A stretch of 64,000 nt of DNA from positions 7,919 to 71,918 of the forward strand of contig NZ_JXTE01000045.1 of assembly GCF_000972385.1 (NCBI RefSeq), read 5' to 3'. The DNA comes from Streptomyces sp. WM6386. Lineage in GTDB: Bacteria; Actinomycetota; Actinomycetes; Streptomycetales; Streptomycetaceae. Position numbers and translations under genes: made by a program. The notes under the pieces were generated by a model that saw only the letters and a program-made list of their open reading frames with translations, was not told the origin of the DNA and did not search any database. This document shows positions 16,477 through 28,617 of the stretch, in pieces (positions within the stretch are counted from its first letter, which is position 1; each line of letters opens with the position of its first letter).

Positions 16477-18126
16477 TCAGCGCACGAACACTCCCGCCTG
16501 GTTCGCCAGGTCCAGGAAGTACTGCGGCGCCACACCGAGGACCAGCGTGACCGCCACGCCGATCCCGATCGCCGCCATCGTCAGCGGCGACGGCACGGCG
16601 ACCGTCGGGCCCTCGGGCCGCGGCTCGCTGAAGAACATCAGCACGATGACGCGGATGTAGAAGAACGCCGCGATCGCCGACGAGATCACGCCGACCACGA
16701 CCAGCGGCGCCGCGCCGCCTTCCGCCGCCGCCTTGAACACGGCGAACTTCCCGGCGAACCCGGAGGTCAGCGGAATGCCCGCGAAGGCCAGCAGGAACAC
16801 CGCGAACACGGCGGCCACGAGGGGCGAACGGCGTCCGAGACCGGCCCACTTGGACAGGTGCGTCGCCTCACCACCGGCATCGCGTACCAGCGTCACCACG
16901 GCGAACGCGCCGATCGTGACGAAGGAGTACGCCGCCAGGTAGAAGAGGACGGACGAGACGCCGTCCGGCGTGGTCGCGATGACGCCCGCGAGGATGAAGC
17001 CCGCGTGCGCGATCGACGAGTACGCCAGGAGTCGCTTGATGTCGGTCTGGGTGATCGCGACGATCGCACCGCCGAGCATGGTGACGATCGCGACGCCCCA
17101 CATGACCGGCCGCCAGTCCCAGCGCAGGCCCGGCAGCACGACGTAGAGGATCCGCAGCAGAGCGCCGAACGCGGCCACCTTGGTCGCCGCCGCCATGAAC
17201 CCGGTCACCGGCGTCGGCGCGCCCTGGTACACGTCCGGCGTCCACATGTGGAACGGGACCGCGCCGACCTTGAACAGCAGGCCCATCACGATCATCGCGG
17301 CGCCGATGAGAAGCAGCGCGTCGTTGCCCATGGTGTCCGCGAGGGCCGGGTCGACGTTCGCGACCGTGCCGTCGACGACCTGTGCGATCGTCGCGTACGA
17401 CACCGAGCCCGCGTACCCGTACAGCAGTGCGATGCCGAACAGGGTGAACGCGGAGGCGAAGGCGCCGAGCAGGAAGTACTTGACCGCGGCCTCCTGCGAC
17501 ATGAGCCGCTTGCGGCGGGCCAGGGCGCACATCAGGTACAGCGGCAGCGAGAAGACTTCCAGCGCGATGAACAGCGTCAGCAGGTCGTTGGCCGCCGGGA
17601 AGATCAGCATGCCGGCGACGGCGAACAGCAGCAGCGGGAACACCTCGGTGGTGGTGAAACCGGCCTTCACCGCGGCCTTCTCGCTGTCGCTGCCGGGCAC
17701 GGAGGCGGCCTGGGCGGCGAAGGAGTCGACCTGTTTGCCGTGCTCCACCGGGTCCAGGCGCCGTTCGGCGAAGGTGAACAGGCCGACCAGGCCCGCCAGC
17801 AGGATCGTGCCCTGAAGGAAGAGCGCCGGTCCGTCGACGGCGATCGCGCCCATCGCGACGATGCCCGCCTTGGTGGTGGCGTATCCGCCCTCCGCGAGCG
17901 CGACGACCGCGGCGAAGGCCGAGATCAGCGCTACTGCGGAGACGAACACCTGGGCGTAGTACCGCTGCTTGCGCGGTACCGCCGCCTCGATCAGCACCCC
18001 GATGATCGCCGCACCGACGACGATCAACGTGGATGACAATTGTCCGTATTCGATCTTCGGCGTATCGATCTTCGAGATCGGATCGGCCGCGGTTGTCCAC
18101 AGGCTGTGGACGACTGTTGCGCTCAC
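16477..18126 (-). CDS. nuoN: NADH-quinone oxidoreductase subunit N
   Basis: A 549-residue antiporter-like membrane subunit and last gene of the nuo operon. It has about 14 hydrophobic helices. The conserved Glu sits in LTLFIALEVFSLPLYLM and the key Lys in GLLFKVGAVPFHMWTPDVYQGAPTPVTGF. It forms one of three proton channels in the complex I arm. The GTG start overlaps the nuoM stop by four bases (GTGA), implying coupled translation. A terminator follows. Confidence 0.97.
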   Translation of the reverse strand: MSATVVHSLWTTAADPISKIDTPKIEYGQLSSTLIVVGAAIIGVLIEAAVPRKQRYYAQVFVSAVALISAFAAVVALAEGGYATTKAGIVAMGAIAVDGPALFLQGTILLAGLVGLFTFAERRLDPVEHGKQVDSFAAQAASVPGSDSEKAAVKAGFTTTEVFPLLLFAVAGMLIFPAANDLLTLFIALEVFSLPLYLMCALARRKRLMSQEAAVKYFLLGAFASAFTLFGIALLYGYAGSVSYATIAQVVDGTVANVDPALADTMGNDALLLIGAAMIVMGLLFKVGAVPFHMWTPDVYQGAPTPVTGFMAAATKVAAFGALLRILYVVLPGLRWDWRPVMWGVAIVTMLGGAIVAITQTDIKRLLAYSSIAHAGFILAGVIATTPDGVSSVLFYLAAYSFVTIGAFAVVTLVRDAGGEATHLSKWAGLGRRSPLVAAVFAVFLLAFAGIPLTSGFAGKFAVFKAAAEGGAAPLVVVGVISSAIAAFFYIRVIVLMFFSEPRPEGPTVAVPSPLTMAAIGIGVAVTLVLGVAPQYFLDLANQAGVFVR

Positions 18127-19694
18127 TTGGCCGCCTCCACCTCGGGCTGGGGGTCCTTCTTCTGTACGTCGGACATGGTCGCCTTGACCGCCGGGTTGAC
18201 GATGTCCGTGACGGGCTTCGGGTAGACGCCCAGGAAGATCAGCAGTACGACCAGCGGCGCGACCACCACGAGTTCACGCACCCTGAGGTCGGGCATCGCC
18301 GCGACCTCGGGTTTCACCGGGCCCGTCATCGTCCGCTGGTAGAGGACGAGGGTGTAGAGCGCGGCGAGCACGATGCCGAAGGTGGCGATGATCCCGATCA
18401 CCGGGTAGCGCGCGAACGTGCCGACCAGGACCAGGAACTCACTCACGAACGGTGCGAGACCCGGCAGCGACAGCGTCGCCAGACCGCCGATCAGGAACGT
18501 GCCGGCGAGCACCGGGGCGACCTTCTGCACTCCGCCGTAGTCGGCGATGAGCCGCGACCCGCGCCGCGAGATCAGGAACCCGGCGACCAGCATCAACGCG
18601 GCCGTGGAAATACCGTGGTTGACCATGTAGAGCGTCGCACCGGACTGGCCCTGGCTGGTCATCGCGAAGATGCCCATGATGATGAAGCCGAAGTGCGAGA
18701 TCGACGCGTACGCCACCAGCCGCTTGATGTCCCGCTGGCCGACCGCGAGCAGCGCCCCGTAGATGATGCTGATCACCGCCAGGACGAGGATCGCGGGCGT
18801 CGCCCACTTGCTGGCTTCGGGGAAGAGCTGGAGGCAGAAGCGGAGCATCGCGAAGGTGCCGACCTTGTCGACGACCGCCGTGATGAGGACGGCGACCGGG
18901 GCGGTGGCCTCCCCCATCGCGTTGGGCAGCCAGGTGTGCAGCGGCCACAGCGGTGCCTTCACCGCGAAGGCGAAGAAGAAGCCGAGGAACAGCCAGCGTT
19001 CGGTGCTGGTCGCCATGTCGAGCGAGCCGTTGGCCCGCGCCTCGGCGATCTCCTGGAGACTGAAGTTCCCGGCGACCACGTACAGGCCGATCACCGCGGC
19101 CAGCATGATCAGGCCGCCGACCAGGTTGTAGAGGAGGAACTTCACGGCGGCGTACGACCGTTGTGTCGACGCCGTCTCCTCGCCGTGCTCATGGGCACGG
19201 TCTCCGAAGCCGCCGATGAGGAAGTACATCGGGATCAGCATGGCTTCGAAGAAGATGTAGAACAGGAAGACGTCGGTGGCCTCGAAGGAGAGGATCACCA
19301 TCGCCTCGACGGCCAGGATCAGGGCGAAGAAGCCCTGCGTCGGCCGCCACCTCGTGTTGCCGGTCTCCAGCGGGTCGGCGTCGTGCCAGCCCGCGAGGAT
19401 GATGAACGGGATCAGCAGCGCGGTCAGCGCGATGAGCGCCACCCCGATGCCGTCCACGCCCAGCTCGTACCGGACCCCGAAGTCCTTGATCCACCAGTGG
19501 GATTCGGTGAGCTGGTAGCGGTCGCCGTCCGGGTCGAAGCGGACCAGGACGATCGCGGCGAGCACGAGTGTGGCGAGCGAGACGAGCAGCGCGAGCCATT
19601 TCGCGGCGGTGCGCCGGGCGGCCGGTACGGCGGCCGTGGCGATCGCGCCGATCGCCGGGAGCGCCGCTGTCGCTGTCAGCAGAGGAAAGGACAT
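18123..19694 (-). CDS. nuoM: NADH-quinone oxidoreductase subunit M
   Basis: A 523-residue antiporter-like subunit. Signatures are DVFLFYIFFEAMLIPMYFLI (conserved Glu) and AFAVKAPLWPLHTWLPNAMG (conserved Lys), then IYGALLAVGQRDIKRLVAYASISHFG. I start at ATG 19694 (MSFPLLTATAALPAIGAI), five bases after the nuoL stop. The open frame continues far upstream through nuoL in another frame but has no NuoM character there. It couples quinone reduction to proton pumping. Confidence 0.97.
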   Translation of the reverse strand: MSFPLLTATAALPAIGAIATAAVPAARRTAAKWLALLVSLATLVLAAIVLVRFDPDGDRYQLTESHWWIKDFGVRYELGVDGIGVALIALTALLIPFIILAGWHDADPLETGNTRWRPTQGFFALILAVEAMVILSFEATDVFLFYIFFEAMLIPMYFLIGGFGDRAHEHGEETASTQRSYAAVKFLLYNLVGGLIMLAAVIGLYVVAGNFSLQEIAEARANGSLDMATSTERWLFLGFFFAFAVKAPLWPLHTWLPNAMGEATAPVAVLITAVVDKVGTFAMLRFCLQLFPEASKWATPAILVLAVISIIYGALLAVGQRDIKRLVAYASISHFGFIIMGIFAMTSQGQSGATLYMVNHGISTAALMLVAGFLISRRGSRLIADYGGVQKVAPVLAGTFLIGGLATLSLPGLAPFVSEFLVLVGTFARYPVIGIIATFGIVLAALYTLVLYQRTMTGPVKPEVAAMPDLRVRELVVVAPLVVLLIFLGVYPKPVTDIVNPAVKATMSDVQKKDPQPEVEAAK

Positions 19695-19699
19695 CGGTA

Positions 19700-21664
19700 T
19701 CAGACCGCCCTCATCAGCAGGGTCGCGGCGATCAGCACTGCCGCACCGCCGAACATCGAGACCGCGTACGACCGCGCGTAGCCGTTCTGCAGCTTGCGGA
19801 GCCGTCCGGAGAGGCCGCCCATGGAGGCCGCCGTACCGTTGACCACGCCGTCGACCAGGGTGTGGTCGACGTACACCAGGGACCGCGTGAGGTGCTCGCC
19901 GCCGCGGACCAGGACGACGTGGTTGAAGTCGTCCTGGAGCAGGTCGCGTCGGGCGGCCCGGGTGAGCAGGGAGCCGCGCGGGGCGACGACCGGGACCGGG
20001 CGGCGGCCGTACTGGAGGTAGGCGAAGGTGACGCCGATGACCATCACGGCGACCGTGGCGGCCGTGACCGTCGTGGCGCTGATCGGCGCGTCGCCGTGGT
20101 CGTGCCCGGTGATGGGCTCCAGCCAGTGCAGGAAGCGGTCGCCGATGCCGAAGATGCCGCCCGCGAAGACCGATCCGAAGGCCAGCACGATCATGGGGAT
20201 CGTCATGGACTTCGGCGACTCGTGCGGGTGCGGTTCGGCGTGCTCGCCGTGGTGCTCGGCGGCGGGCTCGGCGCTCGGCGCCTCCGGGGAACGGGTGGGC
20301 TGGTTGCGCCAGCGCTCCTCGCCGAAGAACGTCATCAGCATCACGCGCGTCATGTAGTACGCCGTGATGGCCGCGCCCAACAGCGCGCAACCGCCGAGGA
20401 TCCAGCCCTCGGTGCCGCCCTTGGCGAAGGCCGCCTCGATGATCTTGTCCTTGGAGAAGAAGCCGGACAGGCCCGGGAAGCCGATGATCGCGAGGTAGCC
20501 GAGGCCGAAGGTGATGAAGGTGACCGGCATGTACTTCCGGAGGCCTCCGTACTTCCTCATGTCGACCTCGTCGTTCATGCCGTGCATGACCGATCCGGCG
20601 CCGAGGAACAGCCCGGCCTTGAAGAAGCCGTGCGTCACCAGGTGCATGATCGCGAAGACGTAGCCGATCGGGCCGAGGCCCGCGGCCAGCACCATGTAGC
20701 CGATCTGCGACATGGTCGAGCCGGCCAGCGCCTTCTTGATGTCGTCCTTCGCGCAACCGACGATCGCACCGAACAGGAGCGTGACGGCGCCGACCACGGT
20801 GACGACCAGCTGGGCGTCGGGCGCCAGGTTGAAGATGTTGGCGGAGCGGACGATCAGGTAGACGCCCGCGGTCACCATCGTCGCGGCGTGGATGAGGGCC
20901 GAGACCGGGGTCGGGCCCTCCATCGCGTCCCCGAGCCAGGACTGCAGCGGTACCTGGGCGGACTTGCCGCAGGCGGCGAGCAGCAGCATCAGGGCGATGC
21001 CGGTGAGGGTGGCCTCGGAGGCGCCGGTGACGAGTCCGGGTTCCTCGTGGCTGCCGAGGACCGGGCCGAAGGCGAAGGTCCCGAACGTCGTGAACATCAG
21101 CATGATCGCGATCGACAGGCCCATGTCGCCGACGCGGTTGACCAGGAAGGCCTTCTTCGCGGCGGTCGCGGCGCTGGGCTTGTGCTGCCAGAAGCCGATC
21201 AGCAGGTAGGAGGCGAGACCGACGCCCTCCCAGCCGACGTACAGCAGAAGGTAGTTGTCGGCGAGGACGAGCAGCAGCATCGCCGCGAGGAACAGGTTCA
21301 GATAGCCGAAGAAGCGGCGGCGCCGCTCGTCGTGCTCCATGTATCCGACGGAGTACAGGTGGATCAGCGAGCCGACGCCGGTGATCAGCAGCACGAACGT
21401 CATCGACAGCTGGTCGAGGCGGAAGGCGACGTCCGCCTGGAAGCCCTCGACCGGGACCCAGCTGAACAGGTGGCTCGTCAGGGTCCTGTGTTCGGCGTCC
21501 TTGCCGAGCAGGTCGGCGAAGAGTACGGCGCCGATCACGAAGGAGGCGGCCGCGAGGGCCGTGCCGATCCAGTGGCCGACGGCGTCGAGCCGCCGGCCGC
21601 CGCACAGCAGTACGGCCGCTCCGAGCAGAGGCGCCGCCACCAGCAGCGCAATCAGGTTCTCCAC
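19700..21664 (-). CDS. nuoL: NADH-quinone oxidoreductase subunit L
   Basis: A 654-residue distal antiporter-like subunit with the long lateral helix expected at its C-terminal end. Seen are [40 protein letters not shown] and [19 protein letters not shown], the standard NuoL blocks. A His/Glu-rich linker ([14 protein letters not shown]) lies near residue 465. The start is GTG at 21664, 14 bases after the nuoK stop. Confidence 0.97.
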   Translation of the reverse strand: MENLIALLVAAPLLGAAVLLCGGRRLDAVGHWIGTALAAASFVIGAVLFADLLGKDAEHRTLTSHLFSWVPVEGFQADVAFRLDQLSMTFVLLITGVGSLIHLYSVGYMEHDERRRRFFGYLNLFLAAMLLLVLADNYLLLYVGWEGVGLASYLLIGFWQHKPSAATAAKKAFLVNRVGDMGLSIAIMLMFTTFGTFAFGPVLGSHEEPGLVTGASEATLTGIALMLLLAACGKSAQVPLQSWLGDAMEGPTPVSALIHAATMVTAGVYLIVRSANIFNLAPDAQLVVTVVGAVTLLFGAIVGCAKDDIKKALAGSTMSQIGYMVLAAGLGPIGYVFAIMHLVTHGFFKAGLFLGAGSVMHGMNDEVDMRKYGGLRKYMPVTFITFGLGYLAIIGFPGLSGFFSKDKIIEAAFAKGGTEGWILGGCALLGAAITAYYMTRVMLMTFFGEERWRNQPTRSPEAPSAEPAAEHHGEHAEPHPHESPKSMTIPMIVLAFGSVFAGGIFGIGDRFLHWLEPITGHDHGDAPISATTVTAATVAVMVIGVTFAYLQYGRRPVPVVAPRGSLLTRAARRDLLQDDFNHVVLVRGGEHLTRSLVYVDHTLVDGVVNGTAASMGGLSGRLRKLQNGYARSYAVSMFGGAAVLIAATLLMRAV

Positions 21665-21678
21665 GATTCAGCGACCCC

Positions 21679-21978
21679 TCAGAGCTTCATCAGGCTGGCG
21701 TCGTCGACCGAGGCCGAGTGGCGGGAGCGGAACAGGGACACGATGATCGCGAGCCCGACCACGACCTCCGCGGCGGCGACGACCATCGTGAAGAAGGCGA
21801 TGATCTGGCCGTCGAGGTTGCCGTGCATCCGGGAGAAGGCGACGAACGCCAGGTTGCAGGCGTTGAGCATGAGCTCGATGCACATGAACACGACGATCGC
21901 GTTGCGCCTGATCAGTACGCCGGTGGCGCCGATCGTGAACAACAGCGCCGCGAGGTAGAGATAGTTGACGGGGTTCAC
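21679..21978 (-). CDS. nuoK: NADH-quinone oxidoreductase subunit K
   Basis: A 99-residue subunit with three membrane helices (MrpC-like). The conserved Glu lies in [20 protein letters not shown], part of the proton-transfer chain. A second Glu is in [17 protein letters not shown]. The length is standard. The GTG start overlaps the nuoJ stop by four bases. Confidence 0.97.
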
Positions 21979-22817
21979 TTCGACGCCTCCTCGGCCCGCT
22001 TGAGGTTCGCTGGCGCTGTGTCGGTCCGCTCCAGGCGGTCCTCGGCGCGCTGTTCCAGTGCGCGCAGATCGTTGAGCGCCTCGGTCGAGACGTCACGGAT
22101 CTGGCCGCGCTCGCGCAGCGTCTTGTTGACGGTGAGCTCGGAGGGGGTGCCGTCGGGCAGCAGGCCCGCGATGTCCACGGCGTTGTGCCGGGCGTAGACA
22201 CCGGGTGCGGGCAGCGGCGGAAGGTGCTTGCCCTCGCGGACGCGCTCTTCGGCCAGCTCCCGCTGGGTCTTGGCGCGCTCGGTGCGCTCGCGGTGGGTGA
22301 GCAGCATGGCGCCGACGGTGGCCGTGATCAGCAGGGCGCCGGTGATCTCGAAGGCGAACACGTACTTGGTGAAGATGAGGGTCGCGAGACCCTCCACGTT
22401 GCCGTTGGCGTTGGCCTGCGCCATCCCGTTGAACTCGGTCAGGGAGGCGTTGCCGATGCCGGCGGCCAGCAGGATGCCGAAGCCGAGGCCGCAGAGAAGG
22501 GCCAGCCAGCGCTGGCCCTTGATGGTCTCCTTCAGGGAGTCCGCGGCCGTGACGCCGACGAGCATCACCACGAAGAGGAACAGCATCATGATCGCGCCGG
22601 TGTAGACGATGATCTGTACGACGCCCAGGAAGTAGGCGCCGTTGGCGAGGTAGAACACCGCCAGGATGATCATGGTGCCGGCGAGACTGAGCGCGCTGTG
22701 CACGGCCTTCTTCATGAAGACGGTGCACAGGGCGCCGATCACGGCGACGGTGCCGAGCACCCAGAACTGGAAGGCCTCGCCGGTGGAGGTGGAGTAGGCG
22801 GCGAGCTGCATGCTCAT
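21975..22817 (-). CDS. nuoJ: NADH-quinone oxidoreductase subunit J
   Basis: A 280-residue subunit. The five-helix core includes the family block [20 protein letters not shown] with its pi-bulge helix. The protein is about 100 residues longer than E. coli NuoJ because of a hydrophilic, charged C-terminal tail (from about residue 180: [20 protein letters not shown] onward). The start is ATG at 22817, overlapping the nuoI stop as ATGA, with AGGAGG 8 bases upstream. Confidence 0.96.
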
Positions 22818-23422
22818 GCGCCGACCTCCTCTTCTGGCTTGTCTCCCTTGGAGACGGCGACCTGCTGGACCGTGCCGGGCGCGGCCTCGGTCACCAGGCC
22901 CCGGTAGTAGTCCTGCTCGTCCGTCCCCGGGAAGATCGAGTGGGGCGAGTCGACCATGCCCTCTTCGAGCCCGGCGAGCAATTGCTCCTTGGTGTAGATG
23001 AGGTTGGCTCGGCTGGAGTCGGCGAGCTCGAACTCGTTGGTCATCGTCAACGCGCGCGTGGGACACGCCTCGATGCACAGGCCGCACAGGATGCAGCGGG
23101 CGTAGTTGATCTGGTAGACGCGCCCGTACCGCTCGCCCGGCGAGTAGCGCTCCTCTTCCGTGTTGTCCGCGCCCTCGACGTAGATCGCGTCGGCGGGGCA
23201 GGCCCAGGCGCACAGTTCGCAGCCGATGCACTTCTCCAGGCCGTCCGGATGGCGGTTGAGCTGGTGCCGTCCGTGGAAACGGGGAGCGGTGGTCTTCTGC
23301 TGCTCCGGGTACTGCTCGGTCAGCCGCTTCTTGAACATGGCCTTGAAGGTCACGCCGAAGCCGGCCACGGGGTTCTGGAAACCGGGCGACGACTGCCCGG
23401 CCTCCTTGGACTCCTCAGCCAT
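22814..23422 (-). CDS. nuoI: NADH-quinone oxidoreductase subunit I
   Basis: A 202-residue ferredoxin-like subunit with two complete 4Fe-4S motifs: [12 protein letters not shown] and [12 protein letters not shown]. These hold clusters N6a and N6b, which pass electrons from NuoG towards NuoB. The start is ATG at 23422 ([10 protein letters not shown]) with AGGAGG about 8 bases upstream. It overlaps the end of nuoH by eight bases; a longer reading to 23482 would lie inside nuoH. Confidence 0.97.
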   Translation of the reverse strand: MAEESKEAGQSSPGFQNPVAGFGVTFKAMFKKRLTEQYPEQQKTTAPRFHGRHQLNRHPDGLEKCIGCELCAWACPADAIYVEGADNTEEERYSPGERYGRVYQINYARCILCGLCIEACPTRALTMTNEFELADSSRANLIYTKEQLLAGLEEGMVDSPHSIFPGTDEQDYYRGLVTEAAPGTVQQVAVSKGDKPEEEVGA

Positions 23423-24770
23423 CGGACGCCTCCTTTCCATCCAGAGATCCGTCACTCTGAGTATCGGGCCCGCCACTGACAATCAGCTCCCGCTCCCGGC
23501 GCGGGCGGCGCCTGGGCGCGGGTGGCAACTCCTGTCCGGGCAGCGGCGGTACGGGGAATCCGCCGGCCATCGGGTCGAAGCCGACGGGCGGGGCGGGCTC
23601 CTCCTTCGGCGTCCCGCGGAACATGTCCACGACGAAGGACAGCAGCAGGAGCAGCAGGACGCCGCCGCCGACGTAGAGGGCGATGTCGGCGAAGTCGTAG
23701 TTCTCGTTGCGCAGGGTCCGCACGGTCGCGACGAGCATCAGCCACACCACGGAGACCGGGATGAGGACCTTCCAGCCGAGCTTCATCAGCTGGTCGTAGC
23801 GGACACGAGGGAGCGTGCCGCGCAGCCAGATGAAGAAGAACAGCAGCAGCTGGACCTTGATGACGAACCAGAGCATCGGCCACCAGCCGTGGTTCGCGCC
23901 CTCCCAGAAGGTGCTGATGGGCCAAGGGGCCCGCCAGCCGCCGAGGAAGAGCGTCACGGACACGGCCGAGACCGTCACCATGTTCACGTACTCGGCGAGC
24001 ATGAACAGCGCGAACTTGATGGACGTGTACTCGGTGTTGAAGCCGCCGACCAGGTCGCCCTCGGACTCCGGCATGTCGAACGGGGCGCGGTTGGTCTCGC
24101 CGATCATCGTGACGATGTAGATGATGAAGGAGACCGGCAGCAGGATGACGTACCAGCGGTCCTGTTGCGCCTCGACGATCGCCGAGGTCGACATCGACCC
24201 GGAGTAGAGGAACACCGAGGCGAACGCGGCGCCCATGGCGATCTCGTACGAGATCATCTGCGCGCAGGAGCGCAGTCCGCCGAGCAGCGGGTAGGTGGAT
24301 CCGGAACTCCAACCCGCAAGCACGATGCCGTAGATGCCGACCGAGGCGACCGCGAGGACGTAGAGCATCGCGATCGGCAGGTCGGTGAGCTGCATCGTGG
24401 TGCGCTGGCCGAAGATCGAGACCTCGTTGCCGGCCGGGCCGAAGGGGATCACCGCGATCGCCATGAAGGCCGGGACGGCCGCGATGATCGGTGCGAGGAC
24501 GTAGACCACCTTGTCCGCGCGCTTGACGATGAGGTCTTCCTTCAGCATCAGCTTGACGCCGTCGGCGAGCGACTGGAGCATGCCCCAGGGTCCGTGCCGG
24601 TTGGGGCCGATGCGCAGCTGCATCCAGGCGACGACCTTGCGCTCCCACACGATGGAGAACAGCACGGTCACCATCAGGAAGGCGAAGCAGAACACCGCCT
24701 TGAGGACGACCAGCCACCAGGGGTCGGTGCCGAACAGCGAGAGGTCTTCAGCGGCGAGGTACGGGCTCAT
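23415..24770 (-). CDS. nuoH: NADH-quinone oxidoreductase subunit H
   Basis: A 451-residue membrane subunit that lines the quinone chamber. Hallmarks are [20 protein letters not shown], the [18 protein letters not shown] loop and [22 protein letters not shown]. The last 65 residues form a Pro/Arg/Glu-rich hydrophilic tail not present in E. coli NuoH. The start is at 24770, overlapping the nuoG stop (ATGA). Confidence 0.97.
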   Translation of the reverse strand: MSPYLAAEDLSLFGTDPWWLVVLKAVFCFAFLMVTVLFSIVWERKVVAWMQLRIGPNRHGPWGMLQSLADGVKLMLKEDLIVKRADKVVYVLAPIIAAVPAFMAIAVIPFGPAGNEVSIFGQRTTMQLTDLPIAMLYVLAVASVGIYGIVLAGWSSGSTYPLLGGLRSCAQMISYEIAMGAAFASVFLYSGSMSTSAIVEAQQDRWYVILLPVSFIIYIVTMIGETNRAPFDMPESEGDLVGGFNTEYTSIKFALFMLAEYVNMVTVSAVSVTLFLGGWRAPWPISTFWEGANHGWWPMLWFVIKVQLLLFFFIWLRGTLPRVRYDQLMKLGWKVLIPVSVVWLMLVATVRTLRNENYDFADIALYVGGGVLLLLLLSFVVDMFRGTPKEEPAPPVGFDPMAGGFPVPPLPGQELPPAPRRRPRRERELIVSGGPDTQSDGSLDGKEASDG

Positions 24771-27271
24771 GCCTCCACCTCCTTGGGGGCTTCGGCGGCG
24801 AGCGTCGCCGGGCCGATGCGGACGAGTGAGCCGGGCACCGCACCGGCGTCGGAGGCGACTCCCCCGCCCGCGGAGTTCAGGGGGAGCCAGACCACGCGGT
24901 CGGGCATCTCGGTGATCTGCAGCGGGAGTTCGACGGCACCGTTGGAGCCGGTCACGGTGAGCACGTCGCCGTCCTTCACCCCGGCCTCGGCGGCGCTCGC
25001 GGCCGACACGCGTGCGCGGGCCGCGTGCCGCGTCCCGGCGAGCGCCTCGTCACCGTCCTGGAGGCGGCCCTGGTCGAGCAGCAGCCGGTGCCCGGCCAGT
25101 ACGGCCTCGCCGGCGGCCGGCCGCGGCAACTGGACGGCGGTTTCGAGCGGTTCGGTGGCCCGGGGTCCGTCCCAGGCGCCGAGCCGGTCGATCTCGCCGC
25201 GCACGGTCCGCAGGTCCGGCAGACCCAGGTGGACGTCCATGGCGTCGGCCAGCATCTGCAGCACGCGCGCGTCGGTGGGCGCGAGGCGGCGGGTCATCTG
25301 CTCGGGCTTGAGCGCGGCCTCGAAGAAGCGCACCCGGCCTTCCCAGTTGAGGAAGGTGCCGGCCTTCTCGGCGACCGCGGCGACCGGCAGGACCACATGC
25401 GCGTGCTCGGTGACCTCGCTGGGCCGCAGCTCCAGCGAGACCAGGAAGCCGACCTCGTGAAGTGCTTCACGTGCGCGTGCCGGGTCGGGGAGGTCGGCGA
25501 CCTCGACGCCCGCGACGATCAGCGCCTGGAGTTCTCCGGTGGCGGCGGCCTCGACGATCTGGCTGGTGTCGCGGCCGTAGCGGTGCGGGAGTTCGGCGAC
25601 GCCCCAGGCCGTGGCGACCTCCTCACGCGCGCGTGGGTCGGTCGCCGGACGTCCGCCCGGCAGCAGCGACGGCAGCGCGCCCGCCTCGACGGCGCCGCGC
25701 TCTCCCGCCCTGCGCGGGATCCACACCAGCTGCGCGCCGGTCGCGGACGCGGCCCGTACGGCGGCGGTCAGTCCGCCCGCCACGGCGGCCAGTCGCTCAC
25801 CGACGACGAGTACCGCGCCCTCGGAGCGCAGCGCCTCGGCGGCCCGGGCCCCGTCGCCCTCCAGGCCGGCCCCGCCCGCAAGCGCGTCCAGCCACTCGGT
25901 CTCGGTGCCGGGAGCGGCGGGGAGCAGCGTGCCGCCGGCCTTCTCCAGGCCGCGCGTCGCGTGCGTGGCCAGTGCGAACACCTTCTGCCCGTGCCTGCGC
26001 CAGGCCTTGCGCAGCCTCAGGAAGACGCCGGGCGCCTCCTCCTCGGCCTCGAACCCGACCAGCAGGACGGCGGGCGCCTTCTCCAGCGCGGTGTAGGTGA
26101 CGCCCGTACCGTCGAGGTCACGGCCGCGTCCGGCGATCCGCGCGGCGAGGAAGTCGGTCTCCTCACCGCTGTGCACACGCGCGCGGAAGTCGATGTCGTT
26201 GGTGTCGAGCGCCACGCGTGCGAACTTGCTGTACGCGTAGGCGTCCTCGATGGTGAGCCGGCCACCGGTGAGGACTCCGGTCCGGGAGCGGGCCGCGGCA
26301 AGTCCCTGAGCGGCCGCCTCCAGGGCCTCGGGCCAGGAGGCTGGCTCGAGAACACCGTCGGTGTTGCGCACCAGAGGCGTCTCCAGGCGGTCGCGCTGCT
26401 GCGCGTAGCGGAATCCGAACCGCCCCTTGTCGCAGATCCACTCCTCGTTGACCTCGGGGTCGTTGGCCGCGAGCTTGCGCATGACCTTGCCGCGCCGGTG
26501 GTCGGTGCGCGTGGCGCAGCCGCCGGAGCAGTGCTCGCAGACGCTCGGGGTGGAGACCAGGTCGAAGGGGCGCGAGCGGAAGCGGTACGCCGCCGAGGTG
26601 AGCGCGCCGACCGGGCAGATCTGGATGGTGTTGCCGGAGAAGTACGACTCGAAGGGGTCGCCCTCACCGGTGCCGACCTGCTGCAGTGCGCCCCGCTCGA
26701 CCAGTTCGATCATCGGGTCGCCCGCGATCTGGTTGGAGAAGCGGGTGCAGCGGGCGCACAGCACGCACCGCTCACGGTCGAGGAGCACCTGGGTGGAGAT
26801 CGGCACGGGCTTCTCGTACGTCCGCTTCCTGCCCTCGAAGCGGGACTCGGCCTGGCCGTGCGACATGGCCTGGTTCTGCAGGGGGCACTCGCCGCCCTTG
26901 TCGCAGACCGGGCAGTCCAGCGGGTGGTTGATGAGGAGGAGTTCCATCACACCGTGCTGGGCCTTCTCCGCGGCCGGCGAGGTGAGGTGGGTCTTCACCA
27001 CCATTCCGTCGGTGCAGGTGATGGTGCAGGACGCCATCGGCTTGCGCTGGCCCTCGACGTCGACGATGCACTGGCGGCAGGCGCCGGCGGGGTCGAGGAG
27101 GGGGTGGTCGCAGAAGCGGGGGATCTCGATGCCGAGTTCTTCGGCGGCGCGGATGACCAGGGTGCCCTTGGGCACGCTGATCTCGGCGCCGTCGATGGTC
27201 AGCGAGACGAGATCTTCCGGCGGGACCGCCGCCTCTCCCCCACCGGAGGGAGCGCTCGTGGTCACCGTCAT
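24767..27271 (-). CDS. nuoG: NADH-quinone oxidoreductase subunit G
   Basis: An 834-residue peripheral-arm subunit. The N-terminal 2Fe-2S ligands are [16 protein letters not shown]...C, then the His-ligated N5 cluster ([17 protein letters not shown]), the N4 cluster (CVLCARC with a later CPVGAL) and an extra 4Fe-4S site in CEHCSGGC...WICDKGRF. The rest is a molybdopterin-oxidoreductase-like fold without cofactor. The ATG at 27271 overlaps the nuoF stop and has GGAGG 8 bases upstream. Confidence 0.97.
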   Translation of the reverse strand: MTVTTSAPSGGGEAAVPPEDLVSLTIDGAEISVPKGTLVIRAAEELGIEIPRFCDHPLLDPAGACRQCIVDVEGQRKPMASCTITCTDGMVVKTHLTSPAAEKAQHGVMELLLINHPLDCPVCDKGGECPLQNQAMSHGQAESRFEGRKRTYEKPVPISTQVLLDRERCVLCARCTRFSNQIAGDPMIELVERGALQQVGTGEGDPFESYFSGNTIQICPVGALTSAAYRFRSRPFDLVSTPSVCEHCSGGCATRTDHRRGKVMRKLAANDPEVNEEWICDKGRFGFRYAQQRDRLETPLVRNTDGVLEPASWPEALEAAAQGLAAARSRTGVLTGGRLTIEDAYAYSKFARVALDTNDIDFRARVHSGEETDFLAARIAGRGRDLDGTGVTYTALEKAPAVLLVGFEAEEEAPGVFLRLRKAWRRHGQKVFALATHATRGLEKAGGTLLPAAPGTETEWLDALAGGAGLEGDGARAAEALRSEGAVLVVGERLAAVAGGLTAAVRAASATGAQLVWIPRRAGERGAVEAGALPSLLPGGRPATDPRAREEVATAWGVAELPHRYGRDTSQIVEAAATGELQALIVAGVEVADLPDPARAREALHEVGFLVSLELRPSEVTEHAHVVLPVAAVAEKAGTFLNWEGRVRFFEAALKPEQMTRRLAPTDARVLQMLADAMDVHLGLPDLRTVRGEIDRLGAWDGPRATEPLETAVQLPRPAAGEAVLAGHRLLLDQGRLQDGDEALAGTRHAARARVSAASAAEAGVKDGDVLTVTGSNGAVELPLQITEMPDRVVWLPLNSAGGGVASDAGAVPGSLVRIGPATLAAEAPKEVEA

Positions 27272-28617
27272 GCGTTCACCTCCGTGCGGGAGTCGGCCCA
27301 GACCGTCGACTTGGCCGGGTCGAAGGGGCAGCCGCGGCCCGTGATGTGCTGCTCGTACTCCTCGCGGAAGTACTTGAGCGAGGAGAAGATCGGCGAGGCG
27401 GCTCCGTCGCCGAGGGCGCAGAACGACTTGCCGTTGATGTTGTCGGCGATGTCGTTGAGCTTGTCGAGGTCGGACATGACGCCCTTGCCGGCCTCGATGT
27501 CGCGCAGCAACTGCACGAGCCAGTAGGTGCCTTCGCGGCAGGGTGTGCACTTGCCGCAGGACTCGTGGGCGTAGAACTCGGTCCAGCGGGTGACGGCGCG
27601 GACGACGCAGGTCGTCTCGTCGAAGCACTGGAGGGCTTTGGTGCCGAGCATGGAGCCCGCGGCGCCCACTCCCTCGTAGTCGAGGGGGACGTCGAGGTGC
27701 TCGTCGGTGAACATCGGCGTCGAGGAGCCGCCCGGCGTCCAGAACTTGAGCCGGTGCCCGGGCCGCATTCCGCCGCTCATTTCCAGGAGTTGGCGGAGGG
27801 TGATGCCGAGCGGGGCCTCGTACTGGCCGGGGCTGGTGACATGGCCGCTGAGCGAGTAGAGCGTGAAGCCCGGGGACTTCTCGCTGCCCATCGACCTGAA
27901 CCAGTCTTTTCCTTTTTGCAGGATCGCGGGAACCGACGCGATCGACTCCACGTTATTCACCACAGTCGGGCACGCGTAGAGACCCGCGACGGCAGGGAAA
28001 GGGGGACGGAGCCGCGGTTGACCGCGGCGGCCTTCGAGCGAGTCGAGCAGTGCGGTCTCCTCACCGCAGATGTACGCGCCTGCGCCCGCGTGCACGGTGA
28101 GTTCCAGGTCGAGCCCGCTGCCCAGGATGTTCTCGCCGAGGAAGCCCGCCTCATGGGCCTCGCGCACGGCCTCGTGCAACCGCCGCAGGACTGGGACGAC
28201 TTCACCGCGCAGATAGATGAAGGCATGCGACGACCTGATGGCATAACACGCGATGACAATGCCCTCGATGAGGCTGTGCGGGTTCGCGAACAGGAGCGGG
28301 ATGTCCTTACAGGTTCCCGGCTCCGATTCGTCGGCGTTGACAACTAGATAGTGCGGCTTCCCATCACCCTGGGGAATGAACTGCCATTTCATTCCCGTGG
28401 GGAATCCCGCGCCGCCGCGGCCGCGCAGACCGGAGTCCTTGACGTACGCGATCAGGTCGTCCGGTGACATGGCGAGCGCCTTGCGGAGCCCCTCGTATCC
28501 TTCGTGCCTTCGGTAGACGTCCAGAGACCAGGACTTGTCCTCGTCCCAGAAGGCCGACAGCACGGGTGCGAGCAGCTTCTCGGGGCTGGTGTCTTTCAAC
28601 TCGGGTGCCAAGGTCAT
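27268..28617 (-). CDS. nuoF: NADH-quinone oxidoreductase subunit F
   Basis: A 449-residue NADH- and FMN-binding subunit. [16 protein letters not shown] forms the nucleotide site, [12 protein letters not shown] and [17 protein letters not shown] are family blocks, and [12 protein letters not shown] with a later Cys carries cluster N3. I use ATG 28617, 7 bases after GAGGAGG. GTG 28620 is an alternative that gives the GTGA overlap seen in other operon members but only 4 bases spacing. Confidence 0.97.
   Translation of the reverse strand: MTLAPELKDTSPEKLLAPVLSAFWDEDKSWSLDVYRRHEGYEGLRKALAMSPDDLIAYVKDSGLRGRGGAGFPTGMKWQFIPQGDGKPHYLVVNADESEPGTCKDIPLLFANPHSLIEGIVIACYAIRSSHAFIYLRGEVVPVLRRLHEAVREAHEAGFLGENILGSGLDLELTVHAGAGAYICGEETALLDSLEGRRGQPRLRPPFPAVAGLYACPTVVNNVESIASVPAILQKGKDWFRSMGSEKSPGFTLYSLSGHVTSPGQYEAPLGITLRQLLEMSGGMRPGHRLKFWTPGGSSTPMFTDEHLDVPLDYEGVGAAGSMLGTKALQCFDETTCVVRAVTRWTEFYAHESCGKCTPCREGTYWLVQLLRDIEAGKGVMSDLDKLNDIADNINGKSFCALGDGAASPIFSSLKYFREEYEQHITGRGCPFDPAKSTVWADSRTEVNA

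Noticed and set aside
18123..21605. 1160-codon frame suggesting a NuoL-NuoM fusion
   Set aside because: The upstream two-thirds is a non-coding frame of nuoL; real NuoL and NuoM motifs lie in different frames with a stop and start at 19700/19694.
23226..25460. 744-codon plus-strand frame across nuoI/nuoH/nuoG
   Set aside because: It is antisense to three nuo genes with intact iron-sulfur motifs; a shadow frame.
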